DNA of 64,000 nt, taken from Mycobacterium ahvazicum (lineage in GTDB: Bacteria > Actinomycetota > Actinomycetes > Mycobacteriales > Mycobacteriaceae). Under the pieces are notes generated by a model. The model was not told where the DNA came from, made no database searches, and saw nothing but the letters and a program-made list of their open reading frames with translations. How positions within the stretch are numbered: position 1 is the first letter of the stretch; each line of letters opens with the position of its first letter. Made by a program: the position numbers and the translations under genes. Where the stretch lies: the NCBI RefSeq assembly GCF_900176255.2, contig NZ_FXEG02000002.1, forward strand, positions 1,922,001-1,986,000. Reading direction: 5' to 3'. Shown here piece by piece: positions 12,357-20,684 of the stretch.

Positions 12357-12926
12357 ATGACGACAGCCCGTGTGCCCGGACTGCCGCTCGGCGAGGCCAA
12401 GGCCGCCGCCGACGAGGCGGCGGTACCCGATTACATGGCCGAGCTCAGCATCTTCCAGGTGTTGCTGAACCATCCGCAGCTGGCGCGCGCGGTCAATGAT
12501 CTGCTCGCGACGATGCTGTGGCACGGTTCGCTCGACGCGCGGCTGCGGGAGCTGGTGATCATGCGGATCGGTTGGCTCACCGCGTGCGAATACGAATGGA
12601 CGCAGCACTGGCGCGTCGCGACCCGGTTGGGTGTCACGACCGAGGACCTGCTGGGTGTGCGCGATTGGCAACAGCACGAGGGCTTCGGGTCCTGCGAGCG
12701 CGCGGTGCTGGCGGCCACCGACGACGTGGTGCGCGACGGCGCGGTCGGCGCCGACAGCTGGGCGGCTTGCGAGCGCGAATTGCACGGCGACAGAACGACT
12801 CTCGTCGAGCTCGTCACCGCGATCAGCGCGTGGCGGATGATCTCGTCGATTCTGCAGAGCCTCGAGGTGCCCTTGGAGGATGGCGTGGTGGGCTGGCCGC
12901 CGGACGGGCGTGCTCCGGCGAGTTGA
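12357..12926 (+). CDS. Carboxymuconolactone decarboxylase-family protein (Rv1531-like)
   Basis: 189 residues, all-helical CMD/AhpD fold. The segment LVIMRIGWLTACEYEWTQH (residues ~63-81) carries the family pattern with E-W-x-x-H; the paired CxxC of AhpD peroxidases is absent, so alkylhydroperoxidase activity is unlikely. Length and position (before the Rv1533-like gene) match M. tuberculosis Rv1531, whose function is unknown. The ATG at 12357 follows GGAG. It is 35 bp upstream of the next gene in the same direction and probably cotranscribed with it. Confidence 0.8.
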   Translation: MTTARVPGLPLGEAKAAADEAAVPDYMAELSIFQVLLNHPQLARAVNDLLATMLWHGSLDARLRELVIMRIGWLTACEYEWTQHWRVATRLGVTTEDLLGVRDWQQHEGFGSCERAVLAATDDVVRDGAVGADSWAACERELHGDRTTLVELVTAISAWRMISSILQSLEVPLEDGVVGWPPDGRAPAS

Positions 12927-12961
12927 TTGCCATGCCAGGCGATAACTCATAGCGTCGAGGA

Positions 12962-14086
12962 ATGCGGACCAGAGTCGCCGAGATGCTCGGTGTGGAGTTC
13001 CCGATTTGTGCTTTCAGCCACTGCCGCGACGTCGTCGCCGCGGTCACCAACGCGGGCGGATTCGGAGTCCTGGGCGCCGTCGCACACAGCCCGAAACGGC
13101 TGCAGAGCGAACTGGCCTGGATCGAGGAGCAGACCGGCGGCAAGCCCTACGGGGTCGACCTGTTGTTGCCGCCCAAATACGTCGGTGCCGAAAAGGGCGG
13201 CATCGACGCGAAGCAGGTCAGGGAGTTGCTCCCCGAGGAGCATCGTGCTTTTGTCGAAGACTTGCTCGCCCGGTACGGCATCACGGCTCCGCCCGAACCG
13301 CCGCGGGCATCGGTCGGGGGTCTCAACGTCTCGCCCAAGGGTTACGAGCCATTGCTGGAAGTGGCCTTCGCGCACGACATTCGGTTGATCGCCAGTGCGC
13401 TCGGGCCGCCCCCGGACGACCTCGTCGAACGCGCGCACAGCCGCAACGTGCTGGTGGCCGCGCTGGCCGGCACCACCGCACACGCGCGACGGCATGCCGC
13501 GGCCGGCGTCGACCTGATCGTCGCGCAAGGCACCGAAGCCGGTGGCCACACCGGCGAGGTGGCAACCATGGTCCTGGTTCCCGAAGTCGTCGACGCGGTC
13601 GCGCCGGTCCCGGTCCTGGCGGCGGGCGGGATCGCCCGCGGGCGCCAGATCGCGGCGGCCCTGGCCCTGGGCGCCGAGGGCGTGTGGTGCGGCTCGGTCT
13701 GGCTGACCACCGAGGAAGCCGAGACCGACCCGGTGGTCAAGGAGAAGTTCCTGGCCGCCAGTTCCTCGGACACCGTGCGGTCGCGGTCGATGACGGGCAA
13801 GCCGGCGCGGATGCTGCGAACGGCTTGGACCGACGAGTGGGAGCGGCCCGACAACCCTGCTCCGCTCGGCATGCCGCTGCAGACCAACCTCGTCACCGAA
13901 CCGCAGCTGCGCATCAACCAAGCGGCGGCCCATCCCGGTGCGAAGGCACGGGAGCTGGCAACCTATTTCGTCGGCCAGGTGGTCGGTTCGCTCGACCGGG
14001 TCCGGCCGACCCGTGCGGTCGTGCTCGACATGATCGAGGAGTTCGTCGACACCATCGGGCGGCTGGAAGACTTAGCTGAGAACTGA
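12962..14086 (+). CDS. Nitronate monooxygenase / 2-nitropropane dioxygenase-like flavoprotein (Rv1533-like)
   Basis: 374 residues. An FMN-binding TIM barrel of the NPD/NMO family: the N-terminal FPICAFSHCRDVVAAVTNAGGFGVLG, QGTEAGGHTG (~residues 179-188) and PVLAAGGIARGRQIAAAL (phosphate-binding region) are all present. Such enzymes oxidise nitronates or act as related flavin reductases in the cytosol. Its M. tuberculosis counterpart is Rv1533. The start ATG 12962 lies 35 bp after the CMD-family gene. The 617 bp after its stop hold no further protein gene, only the riboswitch leader of the Rv1535-like gene. Confidence 0.85.
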   Translation: MRTRVAEMLGVEFPICAFSHCRDVVAAVTNAGGFGVLGAVAHSPKRLQSELAWIEEQTGGKPYGVDLLLPPKYVGAEKGGIDAKQVRELLPEEHRAFVEDLLARYGITAPPEPPRASVGGLNVSPKGYEPLLEVAFAHDIRLIASALGPPPDDLVERAHSRNVLVAALAGTTAHARRHAAAGVDLIVAQGTEAGGHTGEVATMVLVPEVVDAVAPVPVLAAGGIARGRQIAAALALGAEGVWCGSVWLTTEEAETDPVVKEKFLAASSSDTVRSRSMTGKPARMLRTAWTDEWERPDNPAPLGMPLQTNLVTEPQLRINQAAAHPGAKARELATYFVGQVVGSLDRVRPTRAVVLDMIEEFVDTIGRLEDLAEN

Positions 14087-14262
14087 CTGTCGGGGCCCGT
14101 TCAGCTGGGTGTGAACCATGCCACAGCGAGGTGTTTAGCCAGCTCAGGGGTGTCAAAACTGATCGAAAGCTGTGAAGCGGCGTAATAAACCCATAAAGTT
14201 GCGCGACACGGCTCAGATCACATTGACCGGGCCGGATACCTCGTGGAGTATTTACGGCAGCA

Positions 14263-14418
14263 CCTCGTTAGGTGAGGCGGCTACACGAACACAGGCCACT
14301 GACCCCGAACGTCGAAAGACGCCCCGGGTCAGGACAGCTCCTCCCGGCTTAAGGGTTGAGTCCAAGTGGCTTCCGGAGTTCCGGACACGTCGTGTGGTGC
14401 CAAAGCTCTGACGAGAGG
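14263..14418 (+). promoter_or_regulatory. M-box (ykoK) magnesium riboswitch
   Basis: The conserved M-box blocks are in order: CCTCGTTAGGTGAGGC at 14263, GAACGTCGAAAGACGCC near 14307, CTTAAGGGTTGAGTCC near 14348, and GTGCCAAAGCTCTGACGAG near 14397. The closing helix pairs CTCGT (14264-14268) with ACGAG (14411-14415). M-boxes sense Mg2+ and switch off downstream expression when it is plentiful. One is known upstream of Rv1535 in M. tuberculosis, and this is its positional equivalent. The expression platform lies in the following 285 bp. Confidence 0.93.
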
Positions 14419-14428
14419 GGTGCGGATT

Positions 14429-14444
14429 TCCGGCGGTCGCCGGA
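14429..14444 (+). terminator. Hairpin after the M-box, candidate expression platform
   Basis: TCCGGC-GGTC-GCCGGA is a perfect 6-bp stem with a tetraloop, 11 bp after the M-box closing helix and followed by only a weak T-rich stretch. It may act as the tail-less mycobacterial type of terminator or as part of a Rho-dependent switch. A second small stem (CGCGC/GCGCG) follows near 14464-14479. Confidence 0.4.
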
Positions 14445-14521
14445 TTCTGAACTCCTTCTGGTGCGCGCAAATAGGCGCGGGTAACCGCACGCGTCGTGGC
14501 TGTAGAGGAGGTGAGGGACGT

Positions 14522-14602
14522 ATGAGTTCCAGTGGCAGTCCGGATGGATATCCAGGACAAGCTCCGTCCCAATCCGACCTCCGGCCCGACGCCTCGAGCT
14601 AG
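14522..14602 (+). CDS. Candidate 26-codon leader peptide between M-box and Rv1535-like gene
   Basis: ATG at 14522 is preceded by AGGAGG (14506-14511) at a 10-nt spacing, one of the strongest ribosome binding sites in the window. It opens a 26-codon ORF ending in TAG at 14600-14602. The peptide is rich in Ser, Pro, Gly and Asp, with three Pro codons spread along it. It sits between a Mg2+ riboswitch and the gene that switch controls. Proline-containing leader peptides tune Mg2+ transporter genes such as mgtA in enterobacteria (family knowledge); a similar role here is inference. It could also be a fortuitous ORF. Confidence 0.5.
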   Translation: MSSSGSPDGYPGQAPSQSDLRPDASS

Positions 14603-14703
14603 CGAATCGACTTAGCGCTCAAGCGTTCTCGGATCGGAACCCTGACGGGTCGGGACACATCAGTCCAGTCAGAACCCGTTTGCAATTCCGTTAGGAGACG
14701 ATC

Positions 14704-14943
14704 ATGACCGCAGTACTCTTCGACGAAGTAGTTGCCGTAGCGCCCGTCCGCAACCTGCGCGTCGTGCGCGACACCACGCCCACGCAGGCCCCCGTGCCCA
14801 CGAAGGCCGCCCGTCCGGCCGACACCGGATACTTCGGCGCCGGCGACCCGCTGGTGGCCGGTGCCGCCCGCCTGCTGAGCGTCCCCGTCCGCCACCTCTA
14901 CGCGGCGCTGTGGCGCGTCGGGTTCATTGAGATCACTGCCTGA
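14704..14943 (+). CDS. Small protein of unknown function, Rv1535-like, under M-box control
   Basis: 79 residues. ATG at 14704 follows TTAGGAGACG. No membrane segment, signal peptide or known motif is visible. The N-terminal half is Thr/Pro/Ala-rich; the C-terminal half (GDPLVAGAARLLSVPVRHLYAALWRVGFIEITA) looks like an amphipathic helix. Size and position just upstream of ileS match M. tuberculosis Rv1535. Its leader carries a Mg2+ riboswitch, so it should be induced at low Mg2+. The molecular function is unknown. The 67-bp hairpin that starts 7 bp after its stop probably ends its transcript. Confidence 0.8.
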   Translation: MTAVLFDEVVAVAPVRNLRVVRDTTPTQAPVPTKAARPADTGYFGAGDPLVAGAARLLSVPVRHLYAALWRVGFIEITA

Positions 14944-14949
14944 GATCCC

Positions 14950-15016
14950 TACCGCGAGACTGCAGCTGCGTAGAGCTTTACTCGGCGTTTGAGTAGGCAG
15001 TTGCAGTCTCGCGGTA
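14950..15016 (+). repeat. Long palindromic hairpin, copy A
   Basis: TACCGCGAGACTGCAGCTG (14950-14968) pairs with CAGTTGCAGTCTCGCGGTA (14998-15016), 18 of 19 positions plus one G-U. The 29-nt loop contains a nested TACTC/GAGTA stem. The arms share the CCGCGAGA-x-TGCA-x-CTG core with copies B and C flanking the DUF559 gene. It lies directly after the Rv1535-like stop and directly before the ileS T-box. It may serve as terminator, and may overlap the ileS promoter (TTGAGT 14989, TAGAGT 15015, spacing long at 20). Confidence 0.85.
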
Positions 15017-15020
15017 GAGT

Positions 15021-15190
15021 GGGTGCGCATCGATCCGGCTATCACCGGGGAGCTTTCGGAAGAACAGCCCGCACGGCCCAGTAGACCCGAACGGGTAGGC
15101 CCGTCACAGCCTGAATCGAGCGGCCGTGCGCCAGCACGGCAAGCGGGGTGGTACCGCGGTGCTCGCGCAGGTTGCGCGACCTCGTCCCCG
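15021..15190 (+). promoter_or_regulatory. T-box riboswitch of ileS
   Basis: The T-box sequence GGGGTGGTACCGCGG lies at 15145-15159. About 100 nt upstream is a short stem I with the bulge context CCGGCT-ATC-ACCGG, placing the isoleucine specifier ATC at 15041-15043. This compact form is typical of actinobacterial ileS T-boxes, which are thought to act on translation by freeing the ribosome binding site when uncharged tRNA-Ile binds. The stretch from 15159 to about 15190 should form the antisequestrator/sequestrator helices. The ribosome binding site (GGAG near 15210) and GTG start at 15226 follow. Confidence 0.93.
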
Positions 15191-15225
15191 GCCTGACCGT
15201 AGGCACGCAGGAGACGACGCGCACC

Positions 15226-18200
15226 GTGACCGAAAACGCTGACGCCAGGGCTTATCCCAAGCTGGCCGGGGGAGCCCCGGACTTCCCGGCGCTGGAACTC
15301 GAGGTTCTGGACTACTGGACCCGCGACGACACTTTCCGGGCCAGCCTCGCAAACCGCGAGGGCGCGCAAGAGTACGTGTTCTACGACGGGCCGCCGTTCG
15401 CCAATGGCCTGCCCCACTATGGGCACCTGCTGACCGGATACGTGAAAGACATCGTCCCGCGCTACCGCACCATGCGTGGCTACAAGGTGGACCGCCGTTT
15501 CGGCTGGGACACCCACGGGCTGCCCGCCGAACTCGAAGTCGAACGCCAGCTGGGCATCACCGACAAGTCCCAAATCGACGACATGGGCATCGCCGCCTTC
15601 AACGAGGCCTGCCGGGAATCGGTGTTGCGCTACACCGGCGAATGGCAGGCCTACGTCACCCGCCAGGCCCGCTGGGTCGACTTCGACAACGACTACAAGA
15701 CGCTCGACCTGCCCTACATGGAGTCGGTGATCTGGGCGTTCAAACAGCTGTGGGACAAGGGCCTGGCCTATGAGGGCTACCGGGTGCTGCCGTACTGCTG
15801 GCGCGACGAAACCCCGTTGTCCAACCACGAGTTGCGGATGGACGACGACGTCTATCAGAGTCGCCAGGACCCGGCCGTGACGGTGGGGTTCCGGGTAGTC
15901 GACAGCAAGGTGAATCTGGAAGGCGCCTACCTGCTGGTGTGGACGACCACGCCGTGGACGTTGCCGTCCAACCTGGCCGTTGCCGTCAATCCGGAGGTGA
16001 CCTACGTCCAGGCCAAGGTCGGGGACCGGCGGTTCGTCCTGGCCGAGGCGCGCGTTGCGGCCTACGCCCGCGAGTTGGGTGAAGAGCCCGAGATACTCGG
16101 CAGCTATTTGGGCGCCGATCTGCTGGGGATCCGCTACCTGCCACCGTTCCCGTATTTCATGGACAGGGTGAAGGCATTTCAGGTGCTGCCGGGCGACTTC
16201 GTCACCACCGACGACGGCACCGGGATCGTGCACATGGCACCGGCCTACGGTGAGGACGACATGGCGACCACCGACAAGGTGGGCATCGTGCCGGTCACCC
16301 CGGTCGACTCCAAGGGTCGATTCGACGCCACGGTCCCGGAGTACCAGGGGCAGCACGTCTTTGACGCCAACCCGCACATCATCCGCGACCTGAAGAACCA
16401 GAGCGGTCCGGCGGCGGTGAACCAGCCGGTACTGATCCGTCACGAGACCTATGAGCATCCCTACCCGCACTGCTGGCGATGCCGCAATCCGCTGATCTAC
16501 CGTGCGGTTTCGTCGTGGTTCATCGCGGTCACCGAATTCCGGGATCGCATGGTGGAACTCAACCAGCAGATCACCTGGTACCCCGAACACGTCAAGGACG
16601 GCCAATTCGGCAAGTGGCTGCAGGGCGCGCGCGACTGGTCGATCTCGCGAAACCGCTACTGGGGCAGCCCGATTCCGGTATGGAAATCCGACGATCCGGC
16701 CTACCCGCGCATCGACGTGTACGGCAGCCTCGACGAACTGGAGCGTGACTTCGGGGTGCGGCCCACCAATTTGCATCGGCCCTACATCGACGAGCTCACC
16801 CGGCCCAACCCCGACGACCCCACCGGTAACAGCACGATGCGGCGCATCCCCGACGTGCTCGACGTGTGGTTCGATTCGGGATCGATGCCGTACGCCCAGG
16901 TGCACTTCCCGTTCGAGAACGCGGATTGGTTCGACACCCATTACCCCGGTGACTTCATCGTGGAGTACATCGGGCAGACCCGCGGCTGGTTCTACACGCT
17001 GCATGTGCTGGCCACCGCACTGTTCGACCGGCCTGCCTTCAAAACCTGTGTGGCTCACGGGATTGTGCTCGGCTCCGACGGGCAGAAGATGAGCAAGTCG
17101 CTGCGCAACTACCCGGACGTCAGCGAGGTGTTCGACCGCGACGGCTCCGACGCGATGCGCTGGTTCCTGATGGCCTCACCGATCCTGCGCGGCGGCAATC
17201 TGATCGTCACCGAGCAGGGCATCCGCGAGGGCGTGCGCCAGGTTTTGCTGCCGCTGTGGAACGCCTACAGCTTCTTGGCCCTGTACGCGCCGAAAGTCGG
17301 TACCTGGCGTACCGATTCGGCGCACGTGCTGGACCGTTACATCCTGGCCAAGCTCGCCGTGCTGCGTGACGAGCTCACCGATTCGCTGGAAATCTGCGAC
17401 ATCTCCGGGGCCTGCGAGCAACTGCGCCAGTTCACTGAGGCGCTGACGAATTGGTATGTGCGACGGTCACGTTCGCGGTTCTGGGAGGAAGACGGGGACG
17501 CGATCGACACGCTGCACACCGTGCTGGAAGTGGTCACCCGGCTGGCCGCGCCGCTGCTGCCGCTGACTACCGAGATCATCTGGCGGGGGCTGACCGGCGC
17601 GCGTTCGGTGCACCTCACCGACTGGCCCGAGCCTGGCGTGGTGCCTTCTGGCACGGATCTGGTGGCCGCGATGGATCAGGTGCGCGACGTGTGCTCGGTG
17701 GGGTCGTCGTTGCGCAAGGCCAAGAAGTTGCGGGTGCGGCTACCGCTGCCGAAACTGACTGTGGCAGTGGAGGATCCGCAACAGCTGATGCCGTTCACCG
17801 ACCTGATCGCCGACGAGCTCAACGTCAAGAAGGTGGAACTGACCGACGCGATCGACACCTACGGCCGCTTCGAGCTCACCGTCAACGCCCGGGTGGCCGG
17901 GCCGCGGCTGGGCAAGGATGTGCAGGCCGCGATCAAAGCGGTCAAGGCCGGCGAGGGCGTCGTCAACCCCGACGGCACCCTGACCGCCGGCCCCGCGGTG
18001 CTGCAGCCCGAGGAGTACAGCTCGCGGCTGGTGGCCGCCGACCCGGAGTTCACCGCGGCGCTGCCCGGGGGAGCGGGTCTGGTGGTGCTGGACGGCGCGG
18101 TGACCCCGGAGCTGGAGGCCGAAGGCTGGGCCAAGGACCGGATCCGCGAGCTGCAGGAGTTGCGCAAGTCGACCGGCCTGGACGTCTCCGACCGCATCCG

Positions 18201-18357
18201 TGTGGTGATGGCGGTGCCCGCCGAGCGGGCCGACTGGGCGCGCGCTCACCGCGACCTGATCGCGGGTGAAATCCTGGCCACCAGCTTCGAATTCGGTGAT
18301 CCCGTGGAGGCGGCGGAGATCGGCGACGGCGTACGGGTCGAGATCGCCAAGGCGTGA
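15226..18357 (+). CDS. ileS: Isoleucyl-tRNA synthetase
   Basis: 1043 residues, class Ia synthetase. The HIGH-type signature is [12 protein letters not shown] (~residue 53) and the KMSKS loop reads [13 protein letters not shown] (~residue 620). The editing (CP1) domain and the anticodon-binding and C-terminal domains are complete. Length and sequence agree closely with M. tuberculosis IleS, the eukaryote-like type found in mycobacteria. GTG 15226 is chosen because it follows CAGGAG and lies just after the T-box; an in-frame start at 15148 would sit inside the T-box. Expression is governed by uncharged tRNA-Ile through that leader. Its stop is followed immediately by hairpin copy B. Confidence 0.97.
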   Translation: MTENADARAYPKLAGGAPDFPALELEVLDYWTRDDTFRASLANREGAQEYVFYDGPPFANGLPHYGHLLTGYVKDIVPRYRTMRGYKVDRRFGWDTHGLPAELEVERQLGITDKSQIDDMGIAAFNEACRESVLRYTGEWQAYVTRQARWVDFDNDYKTLDLPYMESVIWAFKQLWDKGLAYEGYRVLPYCWRDETPLSNHELRMDDDVYQSRQDPAVTVGFRVVDSKVNLEGAYLLVWTTTPWTLPSNLAVAVNPEVTYVQAKVGDRRFVLAEARVAAYARELGEEPEILGSYLGADLLGIRYLPPFPYFMDRVKAFQVLPGDFVTTDDGTGIVHMAPAYGEDDMATTDKVGIVPVTPVDSKGRFDATVPEYQGQHVFDANPHIIRDLKNQSGPAAVNQPVLIRHETYEHPYPHCWRCRNPLIYRAVSSWFIAVTEFRDRMVELNQQITWYPEHVKDGQFGKWLQGARDWSISRNRYWGSPIPVWKSDDPAYPRIDVYGSLDELERDFGVRPTNLHRPYIDELTRPNPDDPTGNSTMRRIPDVLDVWFDSGSMPYAQVHFPFENADWFDTHYPGDFIVEYIGQTRGWFYTLHVLATALFDRPAFKTCVAHGIVLGSDGQKMSKSLRNYPDVSEVFDRDGSDAMRWFLMASPILRGGNLIVTEQGIREGVRQVLLPLWNAYSFLALYAPKVGTWRTDSAHVLDRYILAKLAVLRDELTDSLEICDISGACEQLRQFTEALTNWYVRRSRSRFWEEDGDAIDTLHTVLEVVTRLAAPLLPLTTEIIWRGLTGARSVHLTDWPEPGVVPSGTDLVAAMDQVRDVCSVGSSLRKAKKLRVRLPLPKLTVAVEDPQQLMPFTDLIADELNVKKVELTDAIDTYGRFELTVNARVAGPRLGKDVQAAIKAVKAGEGVVNPDGTLTAGPAVLQPEEYSSRLVAADPEFTAALPGGAGLVVLDGAVTPELEAEGWAKDRIRELQELRKSTGLDVSDRIRVVMAVPAERADWARAHRDLIAGEILATSFEFGDPVEAAEIGDGVRVEIAKA

Positions 18358-18421
18358 ACCGCGAAAGTGCGACTGGGTACGCGTTTCTCGGGAAGGGCCG
18401 TCCTCAGTTGCACTCTCGCGG
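18358..18421 (+). repeat. Long palindromic hairpin, copy B
   Basis: ACCGCGAAAGTGCGACTG (18358-18375) pairs with CAGTTGCACTCTCGCGG (18405-18421), with one mismatch and one G-U. It begins at the first base after the ileS stop. Its interior (GGG-x-AC-x-C...TCTCG...CCT) is shared with copy C. It lies just upstream of the DUF559 gene start. Confidence 0.85.
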
Positions 18422-18452
18422 CCTTGTCGGATGGCGGTGGCAGGCTGCGGTC

Positions 18453-19313
18453 GTGAGTGCGACACCGTTTGTCGGGAGCGAGGCGGTCCGCGCGGGCACC
18501 TGGACGAGGCGTGATTTGCGGCGTTCCTGCACCCGGGTCTACCGCGACGTCTACCAGCGACGCGGCGGCCAGCTGACGGCGCGAGACCGGGCGGTCGCCG
18601 CGTGGCTCTGGTCGGGAAAGAAGGCCGTAGTTGCGGGACTTTCAGCGTCAGCGCTGCACGGCGCGGAATGGGTCGACCCGCACTCGCCGGCCGAACTGAT
18701 CACCGATCGCAAGCGGCCACCGCCGCTGATTGTCGTGCACAACGAGACACTGCTTGCTGGCGAGAGCGTGTGCATCGGTGGCGTGCCGGTGACATCGGCT
18801 GCCCGCACCGCGTTTGACCTCGGCCGGCGGCCCGGGTTTGATGCCGCGGTCATCCGGATCGATTCACTGGCACGAGCCACGGGCGTCACGGCCGCCGAGG
18901 TGTACCCCTTGATCGATACCCACCGCGGTGCGCGGGGGATGAAGCAGTTGCGGCGTGTGCTGCCGCTTATCGACGCGGGCGCGGAATCGCCGCAAGAGAC
19001 GAGAACCAGACTTGCGTTGATTCGCGGGGGCCTGCCCCGGCCGCAGACCCAGATCGTGGTGCGAAACATGTGGGGTGCAATGTTGGCCCGCATCGATATG
19101 GGTTGGGAGGAATGGCTCGTCGGCGTGGAATACGACGGAGCCCAGCATTGGACGGACTCGCGCATCCGCGCCAACGACATCGACCGCACCGCGGAACTGG
19201 AGCGAAGGGGATGGCGGCTGGTGCGGGTCAGCGCCGACCTGCTGCGGCACCGCCCGGATGTCGTCGTCGACCGAGCCCGGCGTGCGTTGCTGGCCGTGGG
19301 GTGCCCCTTGTGA
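18453..19313 (+). CDS. AbiEi-like/DUF559 protein, putative Vsr-fold endonuclease
   Basis: 286 residues. The N-terminus resembles the winged-helix region of AbiEi-type proteins (TRRDLRR, RVYRDVYQRR, GLSASALHGAEWVD). The C-terminus has the DUF559/very-short-patch-repair-like pattern: EEWLVGVEYDGAQHW (~residue 225), RANDIDR and GWRLVRVS, consistent with a PD-(D/E)XK nuclease core. GTG 18453 is preferred because the family normally begins a few residues before PF-x-GSEA; the longer frame from 18354 would run through hairpin B. There is no gene at this place in M. tuberculosis. The gene is bracketed by two copies of the same palindromic hairpin. Function is unknown; it could be a solitary antitoxin/nuclease or part of a repeat-associated unit. 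Confidence 0.72.
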   Translation: MSATPFVGSEAVRAGTWTRRDLRRSCTRVYRDVYQRRGGQLTARDRAVAAWLWSGKKAVVAGLSASALHGAEWVDPHSPAELITDRKRPPPLIVVHNETLLAGESVCIGGVPVTSAARTAFDLGRRPGFDAAVIRIDSLARATGVTAAEVYPLIDTHRGARGMKQLRRVLPLIDAGAESPQETRTRLALIRGGLPRPQTQIVVRNMWGAMLARIDMGWEEWLVGVEYDGAQHWTDSRIRANDIDRTAELERRGWRLVRVSADLLRHRPDVVVDRARRALLAVGCPL

Positions 19314-19376
19314 CCGCGAGAGTGCAACTGGGAACACATCTCTCGAGAGCGAGCGACCCTAGTTGCACTCTCGCGG
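19313..19376 (+). repeat. Long palindromic hairpin, copy C
   Basis: ACCGCGAGAGTGCAACTG (19313-19330) pairs with TAGTTGCACTCTCGCGG (19360-19376), 16 of 17 core positions. It shares its last base with the stop codon of the DUF559 gene. The loop carries the self-complementary TCTCGAGA. It is the closest relative of copy B, in arms and interior. Confidence 0.87.
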
Positions 19377-19451
19377 AGAAAGTAAGGCTGCGGCTGCCGA
19401 GCCTACTGTCAGCAAGCGATTCGGGTAGCGTCCGGTTACGGAAACCATCAC

Positions 19452-20684
19452 ATGGAGGCGTCGTTGCGGATTCTGGGTGTGTTCCGGGTGCACAACGGCG
19501 CCGACGTCTTGCCTCGGGTCCTGGACGCGCTGGCCGGCTGGTGCGACGACATCTACGCGATCGACGACCGCAGCACCGACGACAGCGCCGAGATCCTGCG
19601 GCGGCACCCCGCGGTGACCAACCTGGTGCGGGCCCGCTCCGACCTGCCACGAACGCCGTGGCTGATCCCCGAACCGCCCGGCCTGGAACTGCTGTACCGG
19701 ATGGCCGATTTCTGCCGGCCGGATTGGATCGTGATGATCGACTCCGACCAAATCGTCGAGGCCGACGTCGACATCCGCGAGGTGCTGGCGGGCACGCCGG
19801 ACGACGTCGCGGCGCTGATGTGCCCGATGATCCCGGCCTGGAACGACCCGGATTATCCGGACATGATCCCGGTGATGGGAACGGCGGAATCGGTGCGCGG
19901 GCCGTTCTGGCGCTGGCGCCCCGGGCTGCGGGCCGGAACCCGGCTGATTCACAATCCGCACTGGCCCGCCAACATCACCGAGCACGGCCGTATCGGCCTG
20001 GTAAACGAGATCCGGCTGCACCACACCGGGTGGGCAACCCTGGCCGAACGGATCGGCAAGGTCGAGCACTACCGCAAGATCGATCCGGACTCGGAGATGA
20101 ACTACGGCGTGCCCTACGACCGCGCCCTGCTGTTCGGCTACGCCTACGAGGAGATCGACCTGCTCAAGGCCGACTACCAGCGCCGGGTGCGCGGCGACTT
20201 CGACCCGGCCGAGCCGGGCACCCGCCTACCCATCGACCGCGACAGCCTGGCGCTCGGTTCCGGCTACGGTCGCCGGGCCGCGACGTTTCATCCCGGCGTC
20301 GACTTCGCCGCGGATCCCGGCACCCCGATCCACGCGGTCACATCGGGAACCGTCTCGGCCGTGCACGATCTCGCGGCCAGCGGGCTTCGGTCGGTGACCG
20401 TCTCGTGTCGCGACCTCGACACCGTCTACGTGTTCCGCCCGGGCGACGAGAGCCGGCTCGCGGTCGACGACCAGGTGGCCGCGGGCGCACGGATCGGCGC
20501 GCTGGGCCCAGAAACCCAATCCCTGGACGGCTTCTTGCATTTCGAGGTTCGCGTCGGCGGCGAGCACACCAGTCCGGTGCGCTATCTGGCCAACCTGGGG
20601 CTGCAGCCGTGGCCTCCGGCGGGGCGCCCGCGACCGGTGTCGGGGACCTTCCCGGCGTCCTCGCCGTGCACCATTACCGGCTGA
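19452..20684 (+). CDS. Glycosyltransferase family 2 fused to a degenerate LytM/M23 domain
   Basis: 410 residues. Residues 1-~235 look like a GT-A glycosyltransferase ([47 protein letters not shown]). Residues ~255-375 look like an M23/LytM domain: [23 protein letters not shown] carries the first zinc ligands (H280, D284). The second motif, normally HLHFE, reads FLHFE (~residues 361-365), so the first His of HxH is missing and peptidase activity is doubtful. No signal peptide or membrane span is visible, so the whole protein should be cytosolic, odd for a LytM domain. It overlaps the convergent downstream gene by 11 bp. It is absent from this position in M. tuberculosis. Confidence 0.7.
   Translation: MEASLRILGVFRVHNGADVLPRVLDALAGWCDDIYAIDDRSTDDSAEILRRHPAVTNLVRARSDLPRTPWLIPEPPGLELLYRMADFCRPDWIVMIDSDQIVEADVDIREVLAGTPDDVAALMCPMIPAWNDPDYPDMIPVMGTAESVRGPFWRWRPGLRAGTRLIHNPHWPANITEHGRIGLVNEIRLHHTGWATLAERIGKVEHYRKIDPDSEMNYGVPYDRALLFGYAYEEIDLLKADYQRRVRGDFDPAEPGTRLPIDRDSLALGSGYGRRAATFHPGVDFAADPGTPIHAVTSGTVSAVHDLAASGLRSVTVSCRDLDTVYVFRPGDESRLAVDDQVAAGARIGALGPETQSLDGFLHFEVRVGGEHTSPVRYLANLGLQPWPPAGRPRPVSGTFPASSPCTITG

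Noticed and set aside
13006..14079. Long plus-strand frame overlapping the nitronate monooxygenase gene
   Set aside because: Different frame of a well-supported enzyme, Arg/Gly-rich translation, no ribosome binding site.
14172..14411. 79-codon ORF running through the M-box
   Set aside because: The sequence is fully explained by the conserved riboswitch blocks, and the ORF has no ribosome binding site.
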